64,000 bases of DNA from Streptomyces dioscori (lineage in GTDB: Bacteria; Actinomycetota; Actinomycetes; Streptomycetales; Streptomycetaceae): contig NZ_KZ679043.1 of assembly GCF_003024195.1 (NCBI RefSeq), positions 334,476-398,475 of the forward strand. Reading direction: 5' to 3'. Of the stretch, positions 23,385-31,826 are shown in pieces. The translations under genes were made by a program, and so were the position numbers. Positions within the stretch are counted from its first letter, which is position 1; the number at the start of each line of letters is the position of its first letter. The notes under the pieces are model-generated. The model did not search any database, was not told the origin of the DNA, and saw only the letters and a program-made list of their open reading frames with translations.

Positions 23385-24298
23385 CCGCGAACACGACCAC
23401 GTTCGAGGCCCAACGGGCCGCCCTCGCCGACGTGGTGGCGATCCCCGTGACCCCCTTCGCCGAGGACGGCTCCATCGACCAGGACGTGCACCGCGCGCTG
23501 CTGCGCCGGGCGCTCGACGGCGGTGTCCGCATCGTCACCCCGAACGGCAACACCGGCGAGTTCTACGCCCTCAGCCCCGACGAGCGGCGCCTGGTCACGG
23601 AGTTGACCGTCGACGAGGCGCGGGGCCGGGCCACCGTCCTGGTCGGAGTCGGGCACGACCTGCCGACCGCCGTCGCCTCCGCCCGCCACGCGCGGCAGCT
23701 CGGGGCCGAGATGGTGATGGTCCATCAGCCCGTGCACCCGTACGTGTCGGAGGACGGCTGGGTGGACTACCACCGGGCGATCGCGGAGGCCGTTCCCGAG
23801 CTGGGTGTGGTCCCCTACATCCGCAATCCGGTGCTCGCCGGCGCCCGGCTCGCCGAACTGGCCGACGCCTGCCCGAACGTGATCGGCGTGAAGTACGCCG
23901 TGCCGGACGCGGCCCGCTTCGCCGCCTTCGCCCGGGACGCGGGGCTCGAACGCTTCGTGTGGGTGGCCGGACTCGCGGAGCCGTACGCGCCCTCGTACTT
24001 CTCGGCGGGCGCCACGGGCTTCACCTCCGGCCTGGTGAACGTCGCCCCGGCCGTCTCGCTGAACATGATCGAGGCGCTGCGCTCCGGTGACTACGCGGGC
24101 GCGATGAAGGTCTGGGAGCAGATCCGCCGCTTCGAGGAACTGCGCGGGGCCAACGGCTCCGCCAACAACGTGACGGTCGTGAAGGAGGCCCTGGCCTCGC
24201 TGGGCCTGTGCCGCCGGGACGTCCGCCCGCCGAGCAGGCAGCTCCCCGAGTCCGAACGGGCCGAGGTCGCCGCGATCGCCGGGGGGTGGTCCATATGA
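23381..24298 (+). CDS. DapA-superfamily keto-acid aldolase/dehydratase
   Basis: A 305-residue class-I aldolase-fold protein of the dihydrodipicolinate synthase superfamily. It has PVTPFAEDGSID, PNGNTGEFYALSPDER, the tyrosine in VPYIRNPVL and the Schiff-base lysine in GVKYAVPDA (about residue 171). It differs from KdgD at 13.2 kb (no KDGTGD), so it probably acts on another 2-keto-3-deoxy sugar acid. Placed between a GntR regulator and an IlvD/Edd dehydratase, it fits the step after sugar-acid dehydration: aldol cleavage, or dehydration as for L-2-keto-3-deoxyarabinonate. True lysine-pathway DapA is unlikely here. Confidence 0.82.
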   Translation: MTANTTTFEAQRAALADVVAIPVTPFAEDGSIDQDVHRALLRRALDGGVRIVTPNGNTGEFYALSPDERRLVTELTVDEARGRATVLVGVGHDLPTAVASARHARQLGAEMVMVHQPVHPYVSEDGWVDYHRAIAEAVPELGVVPYIRNPVLAGARLAELADACPNVIGVKYAVPDAARFAAFARDAGLERFVWVAGLAEPYAPSYFSAGATGFTSGLVNVAPAVSLNMIEALRSGDYAGAMKVWEQIRRFEELRGANGSANNVTVVKEALASLGLCRRDVRPPSRQLPESERAEVAAIAGGWSI

Positions 24299-26058
24299 CC
24301 GACGTCGGCCCATCGACGCCCGCCAGCGGTGAAAGCCCGGCTCCGGAGCGGCAGTTGCGCAGCCACCAGTGGTACGGCACGGAGGGACTGCGCTCCTTCA
24401 GCCACCGCGCCCGCACCCGTCAGCTCGGCTACCTTCCCGAGGAGCACCTCGGCAAGCCGGTCATCGCGATCCTCAACACCTGGTCCGACATCAACCCCTG
24501 CCACGTCCATCTGCGCGACCGCGCCCAGGCGGTCAAGCGGGGTGTGTGGCAGGCCGGCGGCTTCCCCCTCGAATTCCCGGTGTCGACGCTGAGCGAGACC
24601 TTCCAGAAGCCCACCCCGATGCTCTACCGCAACATGCTCGCGATGGAGACCGAGGAACTGCTGAGGTCGTACCCGGTGGACGGGGCCGTCCTGATGGGCG
24701 GCTGCGACAAGTCCACGCCCGCGCTGCTGATGGGCGCCGCGTCCGTCGACCTGCCGACCGTGTTCGTGCCCGCCGGGCCCATGCTGCCGGGCCACTGGCG
24801 CAACGAGATCCTCGGCTCGGGTACCGACATGTGGAAGTACTGGGACGACAAGCGCGCCGGGCTCATCGGTGACTGCGAGATGACCGAACTGGAGAGCGGT
24901 CTGGCGCGTTCGCCGGGACACTGCATGACCATGGGTACGGCGTCCACGCTGACCGCCGCCGCCGAGGCGCTCGGGGTGACCGTGCCCGGCGCCTCCAGCA
25001 TCCCCGCGGTCGACTCGGGGCACGACCGGATGGCCGCCGCCTCGGGGCTCAGGATCGTCGAACTGGTCCGCAAGGACCGGAAGTTGTCGGACATCCTCAC
25101 CCAGGAGGCATTCGAGGACGCCGTGACGACCGTCCTCGGACTGGGCGGCTCCACCAACGCGGTGATCCACCTCATCGCCATGGCGGGACGCGCGGGCGCC
25201 CGGCTCACCCTCGACGACTTCGACCGCATCGCCCGTACGGTGCCGGTCCTCGCGAACGTACGGCCCGGCGGCCGGAGGTACCTCATGGAGGACTTCCACT
25301 TCGCCGGCGGACTGCCCGGGTTCCTGTCGCGGATCACCGATCTGCTGCATCTGGACCGGCCGACCGTCTCGCACGACACCCTGCGCGAACAGCTCGCCCC
25401 GGCGCAGGTGCACAACGACGAGGTCATCCGCACCCGGGAGAACCCCGTCGCCGCCGAGGGAGGCGTCGCCGTCCTGCGCGGCAACCTCTGCCCCGACGGC
25501 GCGGTCATCAAGCACATCTCCGCCGAGCCGCACCTGCTCAAGCACACCGGCCCCGCGGTCGTCTTCGACGACTACAGGACCATGCAACGCACCATCAACG
25601 ACCCGGAGTTGGGCATCACCGCCGACACCGTGCTGGTGCTGCGCAACGCGGGACCCAAGGGCGGCCCCGGCATGCCCGAGTACGGGATGCTGCCGATCCC
25701 CGACCATCTGCTGAAGCAGGGCGTACGGGACATGGTGCGGATCTCCGACGCCCGGATGAGCGGGACGAGTTACGGCGCCTGTGTGCTGCACGTGGCACCG
25801 GAGTCGTACATCGGCGGGCCGCTCGCGCTGGTCCGCACCGGGGACAGCATCACGCTCGACGTCGACGCGCGTTCCCTGCAACTGAACGTGGACGAAGCGG
25901 AGTTGGAGCGGCGGCGGGAGCGGTGGACCGCACCGCCCGAGCGCTTCGAGCGTGGCTACGGCGCGCTCTACAACGACCAGATCACCCAGGCCGACACCGG
26001 CTGCGACTTCGCCTTCCTGGCCCGGCCGGGCAAGGTGCCGGACCCGTACGCGGGCTGA
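24295..26058 (+). CDS. IlvD/Edd family sugar-acid dehydratase
   Basis: A 587-residue iron-sulphur dehydratase. Likely cluster cysteines are in INPCHVH (about 69), GGCDKSTPA (about 137) and GDCEMTE (about 194). LGGSTNAVIHLIAMA and ISDARMSGTSYGACVLHVAPES near the end are family signatures. Members that sit beside DapA-like enzymes usually dehydrate aldonates such as arabinonate, galactonate or xylonate to 2-keto-3-deoxy acids; a branched-chain amino acid role is unlikely in this context. ATGA overlap couples it to the gene before. Within this pectin locus the substrate may be L-arabinonate from arabinan or an aldonate or aldarate from uronates. Confidence 0.87.
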   Translation: MTDVGPSTPASGESPAPERQLRSHQWYGTEGLRSFSHRARTRQLGYLPEEHLGKPVIAILNTWSDINPCHVHLRDRAQAVKRGVWQAGGFPLEFPVSTLSETFQKPTPMLYRNMLAMETEELLRSYPVDGAVLMGGCDKSTPALLMGAASVDLPTVFVPAGPMLPGHWRNEILGSGTDMWKYWDDKRAGLIGDCEMTELESGLARSPGHCMTMGTASTLTAAAEALGVTVPGASSIPAVDSGHDRMAAASGLRIVELVRKDRKLSDILTQEAFEDAVTTVLGLGGSTNAVIHLIAMAGRAGARLTLDDFDRIARTVPVLANVRPGGRRYLMEDFHFAGGLPGFLSRITDLLHLDRPTVSHDTLREQLAPAQVHNDEVIRTRENPVAAEGGVAVLRGNLCPDGAVIKHISAEPHLLKHTGPAVVFDDYRTMQRTINDPELGITADTVLVLRNAGPKGGPGMPEYGMLPIPDHLLKQGVRDMVRISDARMSGTSYGACVLHVAPESYIGGPLALVRTGDSITLDVDARSLQLNVDEAELERRRERWTAPPERFERGYGALYNDQITQADTGCDFAFLARPGKVPDPYAG

Positions 26059-26114
26059 TCCGTACCACCCGGGGCCGTCTCGCACCGCGCGGCCCGGCTT
26101 CCGCACACCGTACG

Positions 26115-26129
26115 TGAAAGCGCTTGCCA
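26115..26129 (+). promoter_or_regulatory. LacI-type operator-like site
   Basis: TGAAAGCGCTTGCCA contains the GAAAGCGCTT core typical of LacI-family operators that control Streptomyces carbohydrate genes. It lies in the 183-bp gap after the dehydratase, 113 bp before the first permease, suggesting an extra internal promoter for the transporter part. Confidence 0.45.
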
Positions 26130-26142
26130 TCAAGATCGCGCG

Positions 26143-26213
26143 CCCGTACCACCGGCCCGACCCGTACCACCGGCTCGATCCGTACGACCGGTTCGACCGC
26201 ACCACCGGCTCGA
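26143..26213 (+). repeat. About four tandem 18-bp units upstream of the permease gene
   Basis: CCCGTACCACCGGCCCGA (26143-26160) is followed by CCCGTACCACCGGCTCGA, TCCGTACGACCGGTTCGA and a shortened copy CCGCACCACCGGCTCGA. They lie between the operator-like site and the permease start. Function unknown. Confidence 0.75.
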
Positions 26214-26241
26214 CCCGCACACCCGAGAACGGAGAACAGTC

Positions 26242-27180
26242 ATGGCACAAGCCGCAGCCGTGGCGAAGCAGCCCGCGCCACCGAGGCGGCGCCGTGGCTC
26301 GGCGACGCCCCGCAGGCTCCCGTATCTGCTGATCGCCCCGGCGGTACTGCTGATGCTGGGCTTCATCGCCTACCCGGTGCTCAGCGTCTTCTACTACAGC
26401 CTGCAGCACTACAACCCCACCAAGCCGTGGCGCAACGGCTACGCGGGCTTCGACAACTTCACCCGCATCTTCACCGAGGACCCGCAGTTCTGGGACACGC
26501 TGGTCTTCAGCGCCAAGTGGGTCGTCGTCGAGGTCGGGCTGCAGCTGCTGTTCGGTCTGGCCCTCGCGCTGATCGTCAACCAGACCTTCGTGGGCCGCTC
26601 ACTCGGCCGCGCCATGGTCTTCTCACCCTGGGCCGTCTCCGGGGTGCTCACCTCCGCGATCTGGGTCCTGCTCTACAACTCCCAGACGGGCATCACCCGT
26701 TACCTCGCGGACATGGGCATCGGGGAGTACGGCACGAGCTGGCTCTCGGACACCTCCACGGTCTTCCCGGCGGCGGTGGTCGCGGACCTGTGGCGCGGAG
26801 TCCCGTTCTTCGCCATCCTCATCCTCGCCGACCTCCAGTCCGTGTCGAAGGACCTCTACGAGGCCGCCGAGGTCGACGGCGCCAGCCGCCTGAGGCAGTT
26901 CCTGCACATCACCCTGCCGCACCTGAAGGACGCGATCATCCTCTCCACCCTGCTGCGCGCGGTGTGGGAGTTCAACAACGTCGACCTGCTCTACACGCTC
27001 ACCGGCGGCGGACCCGCGGGGGAGACGACGACACTCCCGCTCTACATCGCCAACACCAGCGTCGACGCGCACAACTTCGGCTACGCCTCGGCCCTGACCA
27101 CCGTCGCGTTCGTGATTCTCCTCTTCTGCTCGATGGTCTATCTGCGGCTGAGCAAGTTCGGAGTGGGTGGGGACAAGTGA
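26242..27180 (+). CDS. Carbohydrate ABC transporter permease (MalF type)
   Basis: A 312-residue membrane protein with six expected helices after a basic N-terminus (PPRRRRGSATPRR) and the EAA loop EAAEVDGASRLRQFLHITLP. GGAGAA precedes the ATG. It is the first transporter gene after a short gap, and its stop overlaps the next permease (GTGA). Together with the lipoprotein at 33.1-34.4 kb it should import oligosaccharides released from pectin or arabinan. No ATPase is encoded in the operon, so MsiK elsewhere in the genome is the likely motor. Confidence 0.9.
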   Translation: MAQAAAVAKQPAPPRRRRGSATPRRLPYLLIAPAVLLMLGFIAYPVLSVFYYSLQHYNPTKPWRNGYAGFDNFTRIFTEDPQFWDTLVFSAKWVVVEVGLQLLFGLALALIVNQTFVGRSLGRAMVFSPWAVSGVLTSAIWVLLYNSQTGITRYLADMGIGEYGTSWLSDTSTVFPAAVVADLWRGVPFFAILILADLQSVSKDLYEAAEVDGASRLRQFLHITLPHLKDAIILSTLLRAVWEFNNVDLLYTLTGGGPAGETTTLPLYIANTSVDAHNFGYASALTTVAFVILLFCSMVYLRLSKFGVGGDK

Positions 27181-28082
27181 TCACCAAGGACATCGACACC
27201 ATTGCTCCGGCCGAGCGGTCCGCGCCGGTGGCCGACGAACCGCCGCAGCGCCCCCGCAAGGGCAGGCGCGCCTGGGACGAGGCCCCGCGCTGGCAGATCT
27301 ACCTCCCGCTCGGCATCTACCTCGTCTTCACGCTCGTCCCCTTCTACTGGATCCTGCTCTTCGCCCTCAGGCCGACCGGCTCCACCTCGCTCGTCCCCTG
27401 GCCGATGACGTTCGAGCACTTCGACAAGGTGTGGAACGACCGCAGCTTCGGCACGTACTTCGAGAACAGCGTGTACGTCGGTCTCGCCACGCTCTTCATG
27501 ACGACGCTCGTCGCCCTGGCCGGCGGCTACGCGCTGGCCCGCTTCGACTTCAGGATCAAGCGTGCCTTCATGCTGGCGCTGCTCTGCTCGCAGTTCGTGC
27601 CGGGCGCGCTGCTCCTGGTGCCGCTGTTCCAGATCTTCGCCGAGCTGCAGATGATCAACTCGCTGGGCAGCGTCATCATCGCCGAGACCGTCTTCCAGCT
27701 GCCGCTGTCGATGATCCTGATCAGCGGCTTCATCCGGAACGTGCCCTACACCCTCGAAGAGGCCGCCTGGGTCGACGGCTGCAACCGCTTCACCGGCTTC
27801 CGGGTCGTCGTCCTGCCGCTGCTGCGGCCCGGACTGATCGCGGTCGGCTCCTTCGCCTTCGTGCACTCCTGGAACCACTTCCTGTTCGCCCTGATGTTCC
27901 TCAGCAACCAGGAGAAGCAGACGATCCCCGTCGGCCTCAACAGCCTGATGAGCGCCGACAGCGTCGACCTCGGCGCACTCGCCGCCGGCGGCATCGTCGC
28001 GGCCGTACCCGTCGTGATCGTCTTCGCCTTCATCCAGAAGTGGCTGATCACGGGCTTCAGCGCCGGGGCGGTGAAGGGATGA
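27177..28082 (+). CDS. Carbohydrate ABC transporter permease (MalG type)
   Basis: A 301-residue permease starting at GTG 27177, overlapping the previous stop and preceded by GGTGGGGAC. A polar N-terminus of about 40 residues (QRPRKGRRAWDEAPRW) is followed by six hydrophobic segments. The ATPase-contact loop reads LEEAAWVDGCNRFTGFRVVVLP. Its ATGA overlap with the MocA-type gene couples transport to metabolism of the imported sugar. Confidence 0.9.
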   Translation: MITKDIDTIAPAERSAPVADEPPQRPRKGRRAWDEAPRWQIYLPLGIYLVFTLVPFYWILLFALRPTGSTSLVPWPMTFEHFDKVWNDRSFGTYFENSVYVGLATLFMTTLVALAGGYALARFDFRIKRAFMLALLCSQFVPGALLLVPLFQIFAELQMINSLGSVIIAETVFQLPLSMILISGFIRNVPYTLEEAAWVDGCNRFTGFRVVVLPLLRPGLIAVGSFAFVHSWNHFLFALMFLSNQEKQTIPVGLNSLMSADSVDLGALAAGGIVAAVPVVIVFAFIQKWLITGFSAGAVKG

Positions 28083-29281
28083 GCGACTACGGGGGACCCC
28101 TTCCCGTCGTTCTCGCGGGCGCCCGCGGACACGGCCGCTGGCACCTGGAGAACATCCGGCGCCTCCAGGACAAGGGCCTGGTGCGGCTCGCCGGGATCTG
28201 CGAGCTGACCCCGCTCACCCCGGAGGAACTGGCCGGCTTCTCCGCGGCCGGTTCCGGTTCCGGCCCCCGTACCGCTTCCGGTGCCGGTGAACTGCCCGAG
28301 CAGTCCGCCGACTTCGGCGCCCTGCTGGACTCCACCGGCGCCGCCGTCGCCGTGATCTGCACACCGATCCCCACCCACACCGACCTGGCGCTGACGGCCG
28401 CCGCCCGGGGCGTGCACCTGCTGCTGGAGAAGCCGCCCGCCCCGTCGTACGCCGAGTTCCGCCGCATGGCCGACGGGGTCGCGGCGGCCGGGGTGGTGTG
28501 CCAGATCGGCTTCCAGTCGATGGGCTCGCACGCCGTGCCCGCGATCCGGGAACTGATCGCGAAGGGCACGATCGGCCGCGTGGACGGCATCGGCGGGGCC
28601 GGGGCCTGGGGCCGTGCCGAGGAGTACTACCGCCGTGCGCCCTGGGCCGGACACCGCAGGCTGAACGGGGCCGACGTCGTCGACGGCGTCCTGACGAACC
28701 CCCTCGCCCACGCCGTGGCCACCGCCCTCGCCCTCGACGGCGCCACCCGCGCCGAGGACGTCGCCGGCATCGAGACCGAGCTGCTGCGGGCCAACGACAT
28801 CGAGTCCGACGACACCTCCTGCGTCCGTGTCACCACCACGGGCGGCAGCCGGATCACCGTCGCCGCGACCCTGTGCGCCGAACACCCCGACGAGCCCTAC
28901 GTCCTCGTGCACGGCAGCAGCGGCCGCATCACCTTCTGGTACAAGCAGGACCGCGTCCTCGTCCAGCGCTCGGGGCACGGCCCGCAGGAACTCACGTACG
29001 GCAGGACCGATCTGCTGGAGAACCTGGTCGAACATCTCGAAGGCCGGGCCGCGCTGCTGGTCACCCCCGACGGGACGGGCGCCTTCATGAAGGTCGTCGA
29101 GGCGATCCGGCGGGCGCCGGACCCGGTCGCGCTGCCCGGCGACGCCTGGTACCTCGACGCCGACGAGAACCGCCGGGTCGTGCCCGGGGTCGACGGACTC
29201 GTCGCGGCCGCCGCCGACACCCTCGCCCTCTACTCCGAACTGGGCGCGTCGTGGGCACTGTCGAAAGAGGTGAGCACCTGA
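28079..29281 (+). CDS. Gfo/Idh/MocA family oxidoreductase
   Basis: A 400-residue NAD(P)-dependent sugar oxidoreductase. The N-terminal Rossmann domain starts VVLAGARGHGRWHLENI, an atypical glycine loop, and continues to AVICTPIPTHTDLALTAAARGVHLLLEKPPAPS with the family EKP motif (Lys about 121). The C-terminal beta-sheet domain contains GGAGAWGRAEEYY and NPLAHAVATALAL, where the His is a likely catalytic residue. It overlaps both neighbours. Members act on sugars, sugar acids or cyclitols. Placed with the PmoA-like protein and GH43, it probably oxidises or isomerises a released pectic sugar. Confidence 0.85.
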   Translation: MSDYGGPLPVVLAGARGHGRWHLENIRRLQDKGLVRLAGICELTPLTPEELAGFSAAGSGSGPRTASGAGELPEQSADFGALLDSTGAAVAVICTPIPTHTDLALTAAARGVHLLLEKPPAPSYAEFRRMADGVAAAGVVCQIGFQSMGSHAVPAIRELIAKGTIGRVDGIGGAGAWGRAEEYYRRAPWAGHRRLNGADVVDGVLTNPLAHAVATALALDGATRAEDVAGIETELLRANDIESDDTSCVRVTTTGGSRITVAATLCAEHPDEPYVLVHGSSGRITFWYKQDRVLVQRSGHGPQELTYGRTDLLENLVEHLEGRAALLVTPDGTGAFMKVVEAIRRAPDPVALPGDAWYLDADENRRVVPGVDGLVAAAADTLALYSELGASWALSKEVST

Positions 29282-30123
29282 TGAACAACGAGTCGCTGGT
29301 CCTGCGCGTCGCGGGCCGCCCCGTCGGCCGCTACACCGCCCGGCCCGAACTGGCGCCGACGCTGTCACCGCGTCCGTACCTCCACCCCGTCACCACCCTG
29401 GCCGGCACGGCAGTCACCGAACTGAGCCCCGCCGACCACCTCCATCACCTCGGCGTCGGTGTAGCCGTTCCCGACGTCGAGGGTCACAACTTCTGGGGCG
29501 GCCGCACCTTCGTACGCGACCAGGGGCCGACCGAGCTGGACAACCACGGCTCCCAACGGCACACGACGTTCCAGCTCCGCGACCCGGACGGCTTCGTGGA
29601 GGAGCTGCGCTGGGTCGCCGCGGGAGCCGAGCTGCTGCGGGAGCGGCGTACCGTCGCCGCGACCGAACTCACCGACACCGCCTGGGCGTTGGACTTCACC
29701 TTCTCGCTCACCAACACCACCTCCGCATCCCTGTCGATCGGCAGCCCGGCGACCAACGGCCGACCCGGCGCGGCCTACGGCGGCTTCTTCTGGCGGGCCC
29801 GCAAGGAGGCCGAGCCGCCCGCCGTGTTCACCGCGGACACCGAGGGCGAGGACGCGGCGCACGGCACCCGCGCCGGCTGGGTGGCCCTCGCGGGGGACGG
29901 CTGGACGCTGGTGTTCGCCGGGGCCACCGACCGCACCCGCCGCGACCCGTGGTTCGTGCGCAGCACCGAGTACCCGGGCGTCGGCTCGTCCCTGGCCCAC
30001 GAGGAGCGGCTGCCGGTCCCGGCCGGGGAGACCGTCGTACGCCGGGTCGTCACCGTGGTCGCCGACGGCCGGCTCGACCGGGCCGAGGCGGCGGCGCTCG
30101 TCCGAAAGGCAGTGAGCCCATGA
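29281..30123 (+). CDS. PmoA-like (DUF6807) protein
   Basis: A 280-residue beta-rich protein of the PmoA/DUF6807 family, common beside MocA-type oxidoreductases and sugar transporters. Signature stretches are RPYLHPVTTLAGTAVTE, DHLHHLGVGVAVPDVEGHNFWGGR with several histidines that could bind a metal, and GYGGFFWR-like text near residue 165 (AAYGGFFWRARKE). The A of TGA doubles as the A of its ATG, so it is coupled to the oxidoreductase. The biochemical role of this family is not established; the name comes from a partial likeness to methane-oxygenase-associated annotation and does not imply methane oxidation. Confidence 0.8.
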   Translation: MNNESLVLRVAGRPVGRYTARPELAPTLSPRPYLHPVTTLAGTAVTELSPADHLHHLGVGVAVPDVEGHNFWGGRTFVRDQGPTELDNHGSQRHTTFQLRDPDGFVEELRWVAAGAELLRERRTVAATELTDTAWALDFTFSLTNTTSASLSIGSPATNGRPGAAYGGFFWRARKEAEPPAVFTADTEGEDAAHGTRAGWVALAGDGWTLVFAGATDRTRRDPWFVRSTEYPGVGSSLAHEERLPVPAGETVVRRVVTVVADGRLDRAEAAALVRKAVSP

Positions 30124-31784
30124 CAGGCCAGGAGAAGCCCGCCTTCACCGCCGACCTCGGCGACGGCACGTACCGCAATCCGGTCCTGAACGCCGACTGG
30201 TCCGACCCCGACCTCCTTCGTGTCGGCGACGACTACTACCTGACCGCGTCCAGCTTCGGCCGGGCCCCGGGTCTGCCGCTGCTGCACTCCCGCGACCTGG
30301 TCAACTGGACGCTGATCGGCCACGCGCTCCAACGCCTGGAACCCGCGCGGGAGTTCAAGAAACCTCGGCACGACTGCGGGGTCTGGGCACCGGCGTTACG
30401 GCATCACGACGACCGTTTCTGGATCTTCTGGGGCGACCCCGACCACGGTGTCTTCCAGGTCAACGCGCCAGAGATACGCGGCCCTTGGACCCGTCCGCAC
30501 CTCATCAAGGCGGGCAAGGGACTCATCGACGCGTGCCCTCTGTGGGACGAGGACAGCGGCGAGGCGTACCTCGTGCACGGCTGGGCCAGATCCCGCTCCG
30601 GCATCAAGAACCGGCTCACCGGGCACCGGATGCGGCCCGACGGCACCGGTCTGCTCGACGAGGGCAAGCTGATCGTCGACGGCGACCGCATCCCCGGCTG
30701 GTTCACCCTCGAAGGGCCGAAGCTGTACCGGCACGACGGCTGGTTCTGGATCTTCGCCCCCGCGGGCGGGGTCGAGACCGGCTGGCAGGGCGCCTTCCGC
30801 TCCCGCGGCTTCTTCGGCCCGTACGAGGAGAGGGTCGTCCTGGAGCAGGGTGACACCGACGTCAACGGCCCCCATCAGGGCGGCTGGGTGACCACCCCGT
30901 CCGGCGAGCACTGGTTCGCACACTTCCAGCAGAAGGGCCCGTACGGGAGGGTCGTCCACCTTCAGCCGATGCGCTGGGGCCGGGACGGCTGGCCGGTCAT
31001 CGGCGACGAGGGCACCCCCGTGACCGTGCACCGCAAGCCCGACCTGCCGTCGCAACCGCTCTCCGCGCCCGCCACCGACGACGACTTCCCCGGCGGGCGG
31101 TTCGGACGGCAGTGGCAGTGGACCGCCAACCCGCAGGACGGCTGGGCGACCCAGCACACCGGCGACGGGCTGCGGCTGAGCTGTGTGCGCTCGGCGGACG
31201 CGGACGATCCGCGCAAGCTGGCGAACGTGCTCACCCAGCGGCTGCCCGGCGCCCCGTGCACCGTCGAAGTCGAGCTGCGGCTCGACGCCGAGGAGCCCGG
31301 CGCACGGGCCGGACTGACCGTACTGGGCGACGCGTTCAGCTGGATCGGGCTCGAACGGGGGGCCGACGGGACGGTCCACCTCGTGCACCGGTTCGGCGAC
31401 CCGGTCGCCGAGCGCGAGCGCGACGCCGCGCATCCGCGGATGGCACCCGAGGGACGGGTCCGGCTGCGGATCGAGGTGGGCGCGGGCGCGCGCTGCCGCT
31501 TCTCGTACGACCTCGGCGGCGGCTGGGAGTCCTCGGGACAGGTCTTCGCCGCCACGCCCTGGCGCTGGGTCGGCGCCCTGCTCGGCCTCTTCGGGGTCGC
31601 GCCGTCCGGCGGGGGACACGCCGGAGCGGCCACGTTCACGCGGTTCCGTGTCGCCGCCCGCGAGACCGATGGCGTCACCGCCCGCGGGACCGACGGTGGC
31701 ACCGGCCGTACCACCACCACCGGCGGCGCGGCCGGCCGCAGTACCGACCTGGGCACCGATCGCACCACCGCGTCACCTGCTTGA
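30120..31784 (+). CDS. Glycoside hydrolase family 43 protein, cytoplasmic
   Basis: A 554-residue GH43 enzyme. The five-bladed propeller begins YRNPVLNADWSDPDLLRVGDDYYLTASSF (in pieces, residues about 15-43), with the catalytic base Asp in SDPDL and the acid in FTLEGPKL. From about residue 320 a beta-sandwich follows, as in beta-xylosidase/arabinofuranosidase members. No signal peptide is present, so it should act on imported oligosaccharides, probably arabino- or galacto-oligosaccharides from pectin side chains. The last 40 residues are a low-complexity Thr/Gly/Asp/Arg tail (TDGGTGRTTTTGGAAGR). ATGA overlap with the previous gene. Confidence 0.88.
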   Translation: MTGQEKPAFTADLGDGTYRNPVLNADWSDPDLLRVGDDYYLTASSFGRAPGLPLLHSRDLVNWTLIGHALQRLEPAREFKKPRHDCGVWAPALRHHDDRFWIFWGDPDHGVFQVNAPEIRGPWTRPHLIKAGKGLIDACPLWDEDSGEAYLVHGWARSRSGIKNRLTGHRMRPDGTGLLDEGKLIVDGDRIPGWFTLEGPKLYRHDGWFWIFAPAGGVETGWQGAFRSRGFFGPYEERVVLEQGDTDVNGPHQGGWVTTPSGEHWFAHFQQKGPYGRVVHLQPMRWGRDGWPVIGDEGTPVTVHRKPDLPSQPLSAPATDDDFPGGRFGRQWQWTANPQDGWATQHTGDGLRLSCVRSADADDPRKLANVLTQRLPGAPCTVEVELRLDAEEPGARAGLTVLGDAFSWIGLERGADGTVHLVHRFGDPVAERERDAAHPRMAPEGRVRLRIEVGAGARCRFSYDLGGGWESSGQVFAATPWRWVGALLGLFGVAPSGGGHAGAATFTRFRVAARETDGVTARGTDGGTGRTTTTGGAAGRSTDLGTDRTTASPA

Positions 31785-31826
31785 CCGCACCACGTCATCA
31801 CCGTCGTAAGCCTGTGGGGAGCCGCA

